Shown in pieces: positions 15,459-25,301 of a stretch of DNA of 64,000 nucleotides (position 1 is its first letter; every line of letters begins with the position of its first letter). Under the pieces are notes generated by a model. The model was not told the DNA's origin and ran no database searches. It worked only from the letters and a program-made list of their open reading frames with translations. The stretch covers positions 62,001-126,000 of the forward strand of contig NZ_AUKZ01000005.1 in the NCBI RefSeq assembly GCF_000425025.1. Direction: 5' to 3'. Both the position numbers and the translations under genes were made by a program. This stretch comes from Streptococcus castoreus DSM 17536. GTDB taxonomy: Bacteria > Bacillota > Bacilli > Lactobacillales > Streptococcaceae.

Positions 15459-17273
15459 TTATTCTACCGTTACTGCCTTAGCAAGATTACGAGGTTTATC
15501 AACGTCAAGACCCCGTTGTAAAGAAGCATAATAGGCAACTAATTGAGTTGGAATAACCATAGCGATTGACGCTAAGAAAGGATGAACCTTATTAACAATA
15601 AAGTCGTCATCTTCACGCTCAAGACCTTCTTCAACAATAGTTAGAACACGTGCGCCACGAGCTACAACTTCTTGAATATTACCACGTGTATGAGAAGCAA
15701 TCAATTCACTTGAAGAAATTAAGCCAATAACTGGTGTTCCATCTTCGATCAAAGAAATGGTTCCGTGTTTTAACTCGCCAGCCGCAAATCCTTCACATTG
15801 AATATAAGAAATTTCTTTCAATTTCAGCGCTGCCTCCATAGCAACATAATAATCACTGCCACGCCCAATATAGAAAGCATTACGAGTTGTTGTTAATAAA
15901 TCCTCAACTTTTTGGGCAATTAAGTCTTTCTCAGTTAATGTTGCTTCGATGGATTGAGCGACTAATGATAATTCATGAACCAGGTCAAATCTAATAGCTG
16001 CTTGTTTTCCGTTGGCTTCTCCGACCGCTTTAGCTAAAAAAGCAAGGGTTGCAATTTGTGCCGTGTAAGCTTTTGTTGAAGCAACAGCTATTTCAGGTCC
16101 TGCATGGATAAGCATTGTATAGGTTGCTTCACGCGATAACGTTGAACCTGGAACATTTGTTATTGTCAAACTTGGAATTCCCATCGTATTTGCCTTAACC
16201 AAAACTTGACGACTATCTGCTGTTTCACCCGATTGACTCAAAAGGATAAACATTGGCTTTTGACTAAGCAAAGGCATGTGATAACCCCACTCAGATGCTA
16301 CTCCTAATTCAACTGGAGTATCTGTTAACTGTTCAAGCATTGCCTTAGCTGCAAAACCAGCATGATAAGATGTTCCAGCTGCTAGAATATAAAGACGATC
16401 GGCCTCTTGAATGGAGGAGATGATTGCCGGATCAATAACCATTTTCCCAGCTTCATCAGCATAAGCAGAAATTAATTTACGCATAACCGTTGGCTGCTCA
16501 TCAATCTCTTTCAACATATAAAATGGGTAGGTTCCCTTACCAATATCAGATAAATCCAATTCAGCAGTATAAGAATCACGTTCAAGCAAATGCCCTTCAT
16601 AATCCATAACAGTTACTGCGTCTTTTGTTAGAATAACAAGTTCTTTATCATGAATTTCCATAAATTCACTAGTTTCTCTAATCATCGCCATTGCATCAGA
16701 ACAAACCATATTATACCCCTCACCAAGCCCAATAAGCAATGGCGATTTGTTCTTAGCAACATAAATCGTATCAGTTGCTTGACTATCGATTAAAGCAAAG
16801 GCATACGAGCCTTCAATAATAGATAAGGCTTTTTTGAAAGCTTCTAATACAGAAAGCTTATCGTCTTCAACAAACTTACCAATAAGGTGAACGGCTATCT
16901 CTGTATCAGTTTGTCCCTTAAAATCATGCCCAGCAAGGTCATTTTTCTTGATTTGGACATAATTCTCAATCACCCCATTATGAACAAGCACAAAACGACC
17001 CGTTTGAGAAGTATGAGGATGCGCATTAGCTTCTGTTGATTTTCCATGAGTAGCCCAACGGGTGTGACCAATCCCTGTTGATCCAGCAACGTCAATGCCG
17101 ATTTTGGAACGTAAATCAGCAATTCGCCCCACTGATTTGATTAAATGCGATTGCTCTGCATTGGCAACAAAAATGCCAGCTGAATCATATCCACGATATT
17201 CTAACTTTTCAAGTCCTTGCATTAAGACATCAGTTGCATTACGATTTCCAACAACACCAACAATTCCACACAT
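15459..17273 (-). CDS. glmS: Glutamine-fructose-6-phosphate aminotransferase GlmS
   Basis: 604 residues. It makes glucosamine-6-phosphate from fructose-6-phosphate and glutamine, the entry step to cell wall amino sugars. Cys2 is the N-terminal nucleophile (MCGIVGVVG), with LEYRGYDSAGI and THGKSTEANAHPH of the glutaminase domain. Two SIS domains follow (YILAAGTSYHAG, SQSGETADSRQ, then FYIGRGSDYYVAMEAALKLK) and the C-terminus ends DKPRNLAKAVTVE. There is no glmS ribozyme upstream. Instead the promoter region carries two TTGGTxTAG boxes that look like NagR (GntR family) sites. Confidence 0.97.
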   Translation of the reverse strand: MCGIVGVVGNRNATDVLMQGLEKLEYRGYDSAGIFVANAEQSHLIKSVGRIADLRSKIGIDVAGSTGIGHTRWATHGKSTEANAHPHTSQTGRFVLVHNGVIENYVQIKKNDLAGHDFKGQTDTEIAVHLIGKFVEDDKLSVLEAFKKALSIIEGSYAFALIDSQATDTIYVAKNKSPLLIGLGEGYNMVCSDAMAMIRETSEFMEIHDKELVILTKDAVTVMDYEGHLLERDSYTAELDLSDIGKGTYPFYMLKEIDEQPTVMRKLISAYADEAGKMVIDPAIISSIQEADRLYILAAGTSYHAGFAAKAMLEQLTDTPVELGVASEWGYHMPLLSQKPMFILLSQSGETADSRQVLVKANTMGIPSLTITNVPGSTLSREATYTMLIHAGPEIAVASTKAYTAQIATLAFLAKAVGEANGKQAAIRFDLVHELSLVAQSIEATLTEKDLIAQKVEDLLTTTRNAFYIGRGSDYYVAMEAALKLKEISYIQCEGFAAGELKHGTISLIEDGTPVIGLISSSELIASHTRGNIQEVVARGARVLTIVEEGLEREDDDFIVNKVHPFLASIAMVIPTQLVAYYASLQRGLDVDKPRNLAKAVTVE

Positions 17274-17321
17274 ATTATTTACCTTAGTAAGTTAGCTTAC
17301 TACTTTCTCTCATAATCACAA

Positions 17322-17420
17322 AAATTGGTATAGTCTAATTGAACCAATAAAAATACTATATTTATAGTATATAGAAACATAATAATCTTGTCAATCGCAA
17401 AATTGGTCTAGCCTAATTTA
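17322..17420 (-). promoter_or_regulatory. glmS promoter with two NagR (dre)-like boxes
   Basis: On the minus strand TTGACA (17389-17394) and TATACT (17366-17371) are spaced by 17 bases, a near-consensus promoter. Plus-strand boxes ATTGGTATAGTCTAATT (about 17324-17340, in the leader) and AATTGGTCTAGCCTAATTT (about 17401-17419, upstream of -35) resemble the TTGGTcTAgACCAA operators bound by NagR, the amino-sugar regulator of streptococci. The promoter is seen directly; the regulator is inferred. Confidence 0.65.
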
Positions 17421-17427
17421 CATAATG

Positions 17428-17451
17428 AAAAGAGTAGTCTGAAAACTACTC
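17428..17451 (-). terminator. Terminator of the signal peptidase-like gene
   Basis: On the minus strand AGAGTAGT and ACTACTCT pair around a short TTTCAG-type loop, followed by TTTTCATT. It overlaps the stop codon. Confidence 0.75.
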
Positions 17452-18003
17452 TACCTCTACAAAACCAAATTCACTTAAAGGTAACACTCTAAATGTTACT
17501 AATCCTTTAATTTGTGATGCATCAATTAAACCAAATCGACGGCTATCGTTCAAATTTTTACGGTTATCATTTAAAAGGAGATACTTCCCTTTTGGAACTT
17601 TTTGATACTTATTTTTTGTAATAGTTGAAATTGTAAAGTCCTCTGTGTATAAGGTTCCAAGAGGAGCATTATTTAAGTATCGTGCTTTCATAGTCTCTAA
17701 ATAAGCTTGTGATTCAACCATATTGTTAAGGTAAAAAATATCATCCATATAGGTAACACCATCCCCCTCAACAGCAATCACACGGCTAACATAGTCCTTT
17801 TTACCAACTGTATAAACCACGAAATCCTTATATTGAGGTCTAATATTTTTCTTAACGGTAATCAGATCACCATTTCTCAAATAAGCATTAGCTGTGGCAG
17901 GGGTTATTCTAAAGGTTGAAAAAACAAATATTCTTAGCAGAATAGCCCCGATGATAACAATTAATAACAATAATATATTTCTTATAAAATCTCGCTTTAC
18001 CAT
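17446..18003 (-). CDS. lepB: Signal peptidase I homologue lacking the catalytic Ser/Lys pair
   Basis: 185 residues with one N-terminal membrane anchor (about residues 9-28). The domain order is that of type I signal peptidases: a box after the anchor, DYVSRVIAVEGD, and LLNDNRKNLNDSRRFG. In active enzymes the first box has SMxPT with the nucleophile Ser, and the second reads YVKRxIGxPGD with the general-base Lys. Here they read TPATANAYL (Thr37 at the likely Ser position) and YVSRVIAVEGD (Ser73 at the Lys position). The usual chemistry therefore seems lost or altered. The position between pyk and glmS is conserved in pyogenic streptococci. The symbol is by location and family only. Confidence 0.8.
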   Translation of the reverse strand: MVKRDFIRNILLLLIVIIGAILLRIFVFSTFRITPATANAYLRNGDLITVKKNIRPQYKDFVVYTVGKKDYVSRVIAVEGDGVTYMDDIFYLNNMVESQAYLETMKARYLNNAPLGTLYTEDFTISTITKNKYQKVPKGKYLLLNDNRKNLNDSRRFGLIDASQIKGLVTFRVLPLSEFGFVEVE

Positions 18004-18314
18004 ATTCGCTCCTAGTCTGTTCCTTTATTATACCATGATATAGGTCAGAAAAAAAGCAGACAATTTGCCATTACATGCCTCAAACCTAAAAATGCCTGCA
18101 ACCCTTTTTGGGAAACATGCATTCTTAACCTATTCACAGATCTTATTTCAAAACCAGCTTAACATTGTTTAAAATGGTATATGACTAGATATATAATGCT
18201 TTCTAAAAAGAATAGTTTCTCCGTGTGTTTAACTTGTTTTCAACTACTCTTTTATCCATTCCTAATCGCTAATAAGCTTATCCAATATCATTTAAAAATG
18301 TTAGATTTATAAAA
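18004..18314. other. Intergenic region, former 3' flank of the intron site
   Basis: About 310 A+T-rich bases between the signal peptidase-like gene and the intron. No gene is visible. A TATAAT-like box on the minus strand just before 18030 (AATAAAGG flank) may be the promoter of the signal peptidase-like gene, which has no other obvious one. Confidence 0.4.
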
Positions 18315-18933
18315 ATCAAGTAGGGACTAATCTCTAGTCCCTCTCACACCACCGTGCGTGCCGTTCGGCACAGCACACGGCGGTTCAACTAAATTTTAAC
18401 GAGAGTACATAGACTCCCTCATCTCTCATTCTATACAGTCGTTCTATTTGTACTGTCCTATATTTGTGAACAGTAGTCATCATTTACGTTTTCTGCCTAC
18501 CGTCTTTTCAGACCAAGAATTAGAATAGACAACTCTATTTTGAGCGATAGTCATTTAATTGTTCAGCCCTTCGCTCCGTTTCTATTACAGAAACTTCATC
18601 ACTACTATGGCTTCAGCTGACTTCTTGTCGTTCGTTATTACTAGGTTATTACCTCGACAAGACCTCACGGGATAAGTCGTACATCTTTCCTCGTTTACTC
18701 TCGTGATTTACGTATATAGGTTACGACTACCTATTTGGACTTTAGAGTTTTATACCCCCTCATCCGCTATATACGCCTTAGTATCACGTTTCTGTTCGTA
18801 GAGCCACGATTTCGCTATCCCTTCCTCTCTCCGCTACCTCACGATAGTCAGGCTTGGGAGTCGCTATTGGGTTCACCGGTAGCGGGTGCCCACGGAGGAC
18901 TTTCACCTCAGATGTACGACATGCCCGTCGTAC
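18315..18933 (-). mobile_element. ORF-less group II intron, class C
   Basis: On the minus strand the element starts GTACGACGGGCATG (GUGYG-like 5' end), continues CTGAGGTGAAAGTCCTCCG and ACCCGCTACCGGTGAACCC of domain I, then CGAAGCCATAGTAGTGATG-like and GAAACGGAGCGAAGGGC elements typical of domains II-III. Domain V is seen at 18349-18386 (CCGCCGTG paired with CACGGTGG, capped by TGCCG-AA-CGGCA). Domain VI is GGGACTA-GAGAT-TAGTCCC and the 3' end reads CTACTTGAT. It sits directly behind the pyk terminator, the habitual target of class C introns. Only about 619 bases long, it lacks the 1.2-1.3 kb reverse transcriptase gene. Ends are estimated to within a few bases. My coordinates of the inner domains are approximate. 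Confidence 0.85.
18480..18554 (-). other. Possible remnant reading frame of the intron-encoded protein
   Basis: Inside intron domain IV an ATG opens a 24-codon frame (MTIAQNRVVYSNSW and so on) ended by TGA. This is where the reverse transcriptase would begin in a full-length class C intron, so it may be the stub left after deletion. The sequence is too short to prove homology. Confidence 0.25.
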
Positions 18934-18935
18934 AT

Positions 18936-18968
18936 AAAAGAGGCTAGAAAAATTTTCTAGACCTCTAC
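18936..18968 (-). terminator. Terminator of pyk and target site of the intron
   Basis: On the minus strand AGAGGTCTAGAAA pairs with TTTCTAGCCTCT, followed by TTTTAT. The intron begins immediately after the T-run, so this hairpin is its 5' exon. Confidence 0.9.
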
Positions 18969-18972
18969 TCTA

Positions 18973-20475
18973 CTATTTAACAGTGCGTACACGCATTGTG
19001 TTTGTACCGCCGGTACCAACTGGAACACCAGCTACAATAACAATATTATCACCTGACTGTACCAAGCCTGTTTCAAGAGCAACACGTTCTGCTACTTCAA
19101 ACATATCATCTGTTGATGATGGTTTCTCAGCAAGAACAGGAATTACACCCCAGTTGATCATCAAAGCACGTTGTACTTTTTCGTCAAAAGTTACAGCTAA
19201 GATGTCAGCATCTGGACGGAATTTAGAAATCGCACGAGCAGTGTTACCTGTCTCAGTAATAGTCACAACAAGTTTAATGTCCATTGAATGTGCGGCATCT
19301 TTAACAGCTGAAGCAATAACGTCTGTTTTGTTTGTACGCGGGAATGCAGACGAATCTAAACGGCCATATTCGTTAAGAAGAGTTTGAGCGTTTTTATCAA
19401 TAGTTGCCATTGTACGAACTGACTCAACTGGATATTTACCATTAGCTGATTCACCAGAAAGCATTGTTGCATCTGTACCATCAATAACAGCGTTGAAGAC
19501 GTCAGATACTTCTGAACGTGTTGCACGTGGCTTTTCAGTCATTGTTTCAAGCATGTTTGTTGCAGTAATAACTGCTTTACCAGCTGCGTTCACCTTTGTA
19601 ATAATCATCTTTTGGAATACTGGAACCATCTCAAACGGAACTTCAATCCCCATGTCACCACGAGCAATCATGATACCATCAGCTGCTTCGATGATTTCAT
19701 CAAGATTGTCAATACCTTGCTGGTTTTCGATTTTAGCAAATAATTGAACATGGTCATTGCCAGTTTCACGGCAGATGTCACGGACCTCTTCAACATCTTT
19801 AGCAGTACGTACAAATGAAATTGCAATAAAGTTAAGTCCTTGTTCAAGACCAAAACGGATATCAGCATTATCACGGTCAGCGAGTGCTGGGAAAGGAATT
19901 TTAGTGTTGGGAATATTAACACCTTTTTGTTTGGCAATAATCCCATCATTTTCAACTTCAACCACAAATTGACGGGTTGCAATATCTTTTTCAACAACCT
20001 TCAAACCAAGCTTCCCGTCGTCAATAAGGATAGTATGACCAACTTCTACTTCATCATAAATGTCAAGACTACCAGCAACATTCAAAGCAATGACATCGCG
20101 AGTTGATTGAATTCCTTGTGTTGTTGCCACGCGAATTTTTTCACCCGTCACATAACTAAATTCTTTAGCATCATCTGCAAATAATTCCGTACGCATTTCA
20201 GGACCTTTTGTGTCCAAAAGGAAACCAACTTTTTGACGAGCTATTTCTTCGGCACGACGAACTGTTGCCATACGGTCACCTTGCTCCTTGTGATCACCGT
20301 GTGAGAAATTGAAACGGAAGACATTCGCACCAGCTTCAATTAATTCAGCAATTTTTTTTGCGGATTCTTCAACATCAAGTTGACCAGCCCAGTAACCATC
20401 TTCTCCGTATTTTTTACCACCACGGATTTCAACCGCAGGACCAAGTGTTGCAACAATTTTTACACGTTTATTCAT
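18973..20475 (-). CDS. pyk: Pyruvate kinase
   Basis: 500 residues, normal length. It turns phosphoenolpyruvate and ADP into pyruvate and ATP. The N-terminus MNKRVKIVATLGPA, the substrate-binding FRFNFSHGDH, the metal/phosphate region LFAKIENQQGIDN and MIARGDMGIEVP, and NMLETMTEKPRATRSEVSDV are all in place. The C-terminal allosteric domain ends AGVPVGTGGTNTMRV. It follows pfkA by 62 bp and is probably cotranscribed with it, the usual streptococcal glycolytic pair. The transcript ends at the intron-bearing terminator. Confidence 0.98.
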   Translation of the reverse strand: MNKRVKIVATLGPAVEIRGGKKYGEDGYWAGQLDVEESAKKIAELIEAGANVFRFNFSHGDHKEQGDRMATVRRAEEIARQKVGFLLDTKGPEMRTELFADDAKEFSYVTGEKIRVATTQGIQSTRDVIALNVAGSLDIYDEVEVGHTILIDDGKLGLKVVEKDIATRQFVVEVENDGIIAKQKGVNIPNTKIPFPALADRDNADIRFGLEQGLNFIAISFVRTAKDVEEVRDICRETGNDHVQLFAKIENQQGIDNLDEIIEAADGIMIARGDMGIEVPFEMVPVFQKMIITKVNAAGKAVITATNMLETMTEKPRATRSEVSDVFNAVIDGTDATMLSGESANGKYPVESVRTMATIDKNAQTLLNEYGRLDSSAFPRTNKTDVIASAVKDAAHSMDIKLVVTITETGNTARAISKFRPDADILAVTFDEKVQRALMINWGVIPVLAEKPSSTDDMFEVAERVALETGLVQSGDNIVIVAGVPVGTGGTNTMRVRTVK

Positions 20476-20537
20476 TTTACTCTGAAACTCCCTTATTTTT
20501 TTGTCAATAATTGACGATTTAACATTTTTAACTAAAC

Positions 20538-21569
<1,032 letters not shown>

Positions 21570-21630
21570 TTAATTTAACGCTCTTATTATAGCATATTCA
21601 TTTGCAAATTACTTCACTAATTGACTATTT

Positions 21631-24600
21631 TTATCGAAAAACCGTTTTCAAAACATAGGGATGGAGTTTTTCTTCCAAATCAGTATTTTGTTGAACTTGC
21701 AGATTATTTAATTCGATGGTTTCTTTACTGTCTTGGTAATGAATAACCACCGGAACATCTCCCGGAAAAGCAGATAAGATTTGCGAAATGGCTGCATCAA
21801 CATGATGATCTTCTACTAATAGCCAGTATTTTTTACTATTTGCCACTTGTAATTGTTGACAAATCATCTGCAAATGCTGATCACGTTCTTTAATTCGTCC
21901 CTTAAGATAATATAACTGTCCTTCTTTTAACTGATCCTTGTAAAGGGCATATTGCTCAGGGAAAAGAGTAACATCAAGTTTTTTCTTCGCATCATTCACA
22001 TTCAAAAAAGCCATCTGCTGACCACTTGTTTTTGTCCGAATGACTCTGATCGTATCCACTTGAATTAACACAGTAGCTTCTGTCTCTTTAACTAATTGTG
22101 AAATCGGTGTAATAGCACGACTACTCTTTTCTGCCATTTCGGTAAGAGGGTGCTTACTCATGCCAACACCAATTAGTTCCTGTTCAAGATAATATTTATC
22201 TACCGCTGAATAATCTTCTGTTTCGACCCAGCTAAAGGAGGAATCTGCAAATAAAGATCCTAGTTCATTCACAAAGACAAGAAGACCTTCCAAATTATCG
22301 AGAATCTTCTTACGATTCCCATCAAAATAATCAAAAAGTCCTATTTTAATTAAGGAGTCAAGACAAACTGGTTTTTGATATTTTTCAGGAATTCTTGCTA
22401 CAAAATCTTCTACACTGTTAAATGGTCTATTCTCAATAATCCAATAAGCAAAATCTCTAGGTAACCCTTTGACATTTTTTAACCCCATATAAATCTTACT
22501 ATCTTCAATTTTATCAGTATAGGGAATAGTATTAATGGTAATTTGTGCCACTTGAAAACCAGATTCAAGAGCATCTGTAATGTAGTCGCTGCTTGAATAA
22601 TTCATCATGACATCGTAAAAGACTGCTGGATAATGTGCTTTAAAATAAGCTAATTGAAATGCCAAGGCAGAATAGGCAAAGGCATGGCTACGATTAAAAC
22701 CATAACCTGCAAATTTCTCCATTCGTTTAAAGAGTAACTTGGCAGTTTCCTGGGATCGTCCTAAGTTTGTTGCACCCTCGATAAACTCTTCTTCCATTTT
22801 CTGCATTTCAAGAAGATTCTTCTTGGACATGGCACGTCGTAATAAATCAGCTTTCCCAAGTGTAAAACCAGCATAAACTTGAGCAATTTGCATCACTTGT
22901 TCTTGATAAAGCATAATACCATAGGTAGGCTCTAAAATTGGAGCGATTACGGGATCAATTAAGTCAATTTTTTCATGCCCCTCCCTACGCTTAATAAAGT
23001 TAGTTGTGTAATCACTGGCACCTGGTCTGTTCAAACTAGTTGTCGCAACAATTTCCTCAAATTGTCGAGGCTTTATTCGCTTTAGTAAATTAATGGCACC
23101 ATTTTGTTCAAACTGGAAAATACCTTTTGTATCTCCTCTAGCAAATAGCGCTAATGTTTTGCGATCTTCTAAATCAATAGCTGCAATATCAATGCTATGA
23201 CCATAATCTTTTGCGACTTTTTCTTGCATTTTTTGCACAAAAGTTAGGTTTCTTAACCCTAACAAATCCATTTTTAGAAGACCATTTGCTTCAACAGCAC
23301 TTGCATCGTACTGCGTAATCATCATATCTTCTCCCGATTTTAAAGGGATATGATCAGTCAAGGTTTTATCACTCATGACAATTCCTGCTGCGTGAATAGA
23401 AGTTTGTCTTGGATTTCCCTCAATACGTTTAGCAATAGCAAAAGCCTTTTGAAATTCCAAACGGCTAGTTATCGTTTGTCTAAAAGAAATATTTTTTTCG
23501 TAGACTGTCGCCAAACTATCTTTAAACCCAATTTTTTTGGTTAGTTTCGTGAGTTCATATTCTGGAACCCCAAAGCGTTTAAAAACATCACGTATTGCTT
23601 GTTTGGGACCAAAGGTTGAAAAGGTTACAATTTGAGCTGAATGGTCACTGCCATAACGGTCACGCACGTAGTGAAGAAATTCTGAGCGGTAAATATCCGG
23701 AAGGTCAATATCAATATCAGGCATGCTATAGCGCTCTTTATTCAAAAAACGTTCAAACAGTAGATTGTTCTTAACCGGATCAACACCTGTAATATTAAGT
23801 GAGTAAGCGACTAAACTTCCTGCAGCAGACCCACGTCCCATTCCCATATAATAGCCTCTGCTACGACCAAAACGAAGTAAATCCCACACAATAAGAAAAT
23901 AGTCATCAAAACCCATCTCCGAAATCACTGACAATTCATGAGTCAAACGTGACTGATAAGGGGGGGTCCATAAGCCTTTTTCCTTCAATCCTGTTTCTGT
24001 CAATTCTCGTAACTCTTGCTTAGCAAGCTTATCACGATTAAAACGAGGCAACTTTAAATCAGCATCGAATTCATAACTAATCGAAGCGACCAAAGCCTCA
24101 AGATTAAACAAAGCTTGGGGACAATTAGCTTGATAAAATGTGGTTAATTCCTGGCAAGATATTAAATCTTGTCCTTTATTTACAACTTTTGTATCAACTA
24201 AACTAAGATTGTCACGAATCGCATGCAGCATGTGCAAGGTTTCCATATCATCAGTTGAAAAATAACGAACAGTCCTTAGAGGAATGGGCTGATGCCGATC
24301 ATCTATCTTGCTAAAATCACTAGTCTCATCAATGCCAATAAAATACTCAAAAGGCAAAATAAAATCACCAACTAACTCCCTTTGAGGAATAATAAGAGCC
24401 AATCCCTCTAAATATTGACACAAGTGCTCAACATCCAACTTGCCAGACATTTTTTCAGTAGACACTTTTAACAAATTTTGATAACCAATAGTGTTCTTGG
24501 CAACTAATTTTAATGATATCTGGTGTTCCTGATAAACAAGATCAATATCAAGCCCTAAAACAGGTTGAAGCCCATAATCCTGACATCCCCTAATAAAATG

Positions 24601-24741
24601 GTAAGCACCATACAGGTTGTCTTTGTCCATAATTCCTATGGTTTGATAACCTAGTTGCTTTGCTTGTTCAAAATAGTGACTCAAATCAATCAAACTATCC
24701 ATGAATGAATAAACGGTTTTTGTGTCTAATTGAGCAAACAT
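21631..24741 (-). CDS. dnaE: DNA polymerase III alpha subunit DnaE
   Basis: 1036 residues, the size of the Gram-positive DnaE type. It extends RNA primers at the replication fork and hands over to PolC. The N-terminal 200 residues are a PHP domain (TIGIMDKDNLYGAYHF). The polymerase core contains MGMGRGSAAGSLVAYSL and PDIDIDLPD with the catalytic aspartates, then GIMLYQEQVMQIA and YGFNRSHAFAYS. An OB-fold is seen near residues 900-980 (VLIQVDTIRVIRTKTSGQQM). A strong AAGGAGGAG precedes the ATG. A minus-strand TATAAT at 24771-24776 is the likely -10. Confidence 0.97.
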   Translation of the reverse strand: MFAQLDTKTVYSFMDSLIDLSHYFEQAKQLGYQTIGIMDKDNLYGAYHFIRGCQDYGLQPVLGLDIDLVYQEHQISLKLVAKNTIGYQNLLKVSTEKMSGKLDVEHLCQYLEGLALIIPQRELVGDFILPFEYFIGIDETSDFSKIDDRHQPIPLRTVRYFSTDDMETLHMLHAIRDNLSLVDTKVVNKGQDLISCQELTTFYQANCPQALFNLEALVASISYEFDADLKLPRFNRDKLAKQELRELTETGLKEKGLWTPPYQSRLTHELSVISEMGFDDYFLIVWDLLRFGRSRGYYMGMGRGSAAGSLVAYSLNITGVDPVKNNLLFERFLNKERYSMPDIDIDLPDIYRSEFLHYVRDRYGSDHSAQIVTFSTFGPKQAIRDVFKRFGVPEYELTKLTKKIGFKDSLATVYEKNISFRQTITSRLEFQKAFAIAKRIEGNPRQTSIHAAGIVMSDKTLTDHIPLKSGEDMMITQYDASAVEANGLLKMDLLGLRNLTFVQKMQEKVAKDYGHSIDIAAIDLEDRKTLALFARGDTKGIFQFEQNGAINLLKRIKPRQFEEIVATTSLNRPGASDYTTNFIKRREGHEKIDLIDPVIAPILEPTYGIMLYQEQVMQIAQVYAGFTLGKADLLRRAMSKKNLLEMQKMEEEFIEGATNLGRSQETAKLLFKRMEKFAGYGFNRSHAFAYSALAFQLAYFKAHYPAVFYDVMMNYSSSDYITDALESGFQVAQITINTIPYTDKIEDSKIYMGLKNVKGLPRDFAYWIIENRPFNSVEDFVARIPEKYQKPVCLDSLIKIGLFDYFDGNRKKILDNLEGLLVFVNELGSLFADSSFSWVETEDYSAVDKYYLEQELIGVGMSKHPLTEMAEKSSRAITPISQLVKETEATVLIQVDTIRVIRTKTSGQQMAFLNVNDAKKKLDVTLFPEQYALYKDQLKEGQLYYLKGRIKERDQHLQMICQQLQVANSKKYWLLVEDHHVDAAISQILSAFPGDVPVVIHYQDSKETIELNNLQVQQNTDLEEKLHPYVLKTVFR

Positions 24742-24859
24742 AGGCTCCTCCTTCGTCTGTCTTACTAACTATTATACTATGAAAAAAGCTTTACTGCCTA
24801 TATTTTACCTCTGTGTTTTATTGATTCTTCTCTATAATAAGAAGAAAATGCCATAAAAC

Positions 24860-24905
24860 TTGACATTCCCATTGTTTTTTTGTACCATTCATTTAGTACA
24901 AAAAA
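24860..24905 (+). promoter_or_regulatory. Promoter and palindromic operator of the YtrA-type operon
   Basis: TTGACA (24860-24865) and TACCAT (24883-24888) are 17 bases apart. A perfect inverted repeat, TTTTTTGTAC (24876-24885) and GTACAAAAAA (24896-24905) with a 10-base spacer, covers the -10 box and start site. This fits autorepression by the GntR-family protein encoded next. Confidence 0.7.
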
Positions 24906-24929
24906 CTATTCTATACGAGAGGAGACCAC

Positions 24930-25301
24930 ATGCCTTGGAAATTTGATGAAAAATCCCCCATTTACGCACAGATAGCTCAGCATATCCTGATGCAAATTAT
25001 TAGTCAAGAAATTAAGACCGGAGACCAACTTCCAACTGTTCGTGAATATGCCGAAATTGCTGGTGTTAACCCTAATACTATGCAAAGAGCTTTTACTGAA
25101 TTAGAACGTGAAGGAATCGTTTATTCACAACGTACTGCTGGTCGTTATGTAACCCAAAATCAGGAATTAATCGCTCGTAAAAGACGGGAATTAGCAATTA
25201 GCGAGTTAGAATCATTTATTCGTAACATGACCAAAATGGGATTTGACCGCACTGAAATTATTCCAGTTTTAACAACCTTTTTAGAGGAGGCTTCAGAATA
25301 A
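24930..25301 (+). CDS. GntR family regulator, YtrA subfamily
   Basis: 123 residues. Residues about 8-75 are a winged helix (PIYAQIAQHILMQIISQEIK, QLPTVREYAEIAGVNPNTMQ), followed by a short helical tail without an effector domain, which defines the YtrA subgroup. These regulators usually repress an adjacent ABC transporter operon. Its TAA stop overlaps the ATG of the ABC ATPase by one base, and a palindrome lies over its promoter. Confidence 0.92.
   Translation: MPWKFDEKSPIYAQIAQHILMQIISQEIKTGDQLPTVREYAEIAGVNPNTMQRAFTELEREGIVYSQRTAGRYVTQNQELIARKRRELAISELESFIRNMTKMGFDRTEIIPVLTTFLEEASE

Noticed and set aside
17281-17440. glmS ribozyme
   Set aside because: The leader is short and A+T rich and has none of the ribozyme core sequences.
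18735-18947. 70-codon plus-strand frame behind pyk
   Set aside because: It lies antisense to domain I of the group II intron and has no ribosome site or known family; it is a by-product of structured RNA sequence.
19668-19997. 109-codon and similar frames inside pyk, parE, parC, hylA and other genes
   Set aside because: They lie within strongly conserved genes in other frames and show no ribosome site or family resemblance.
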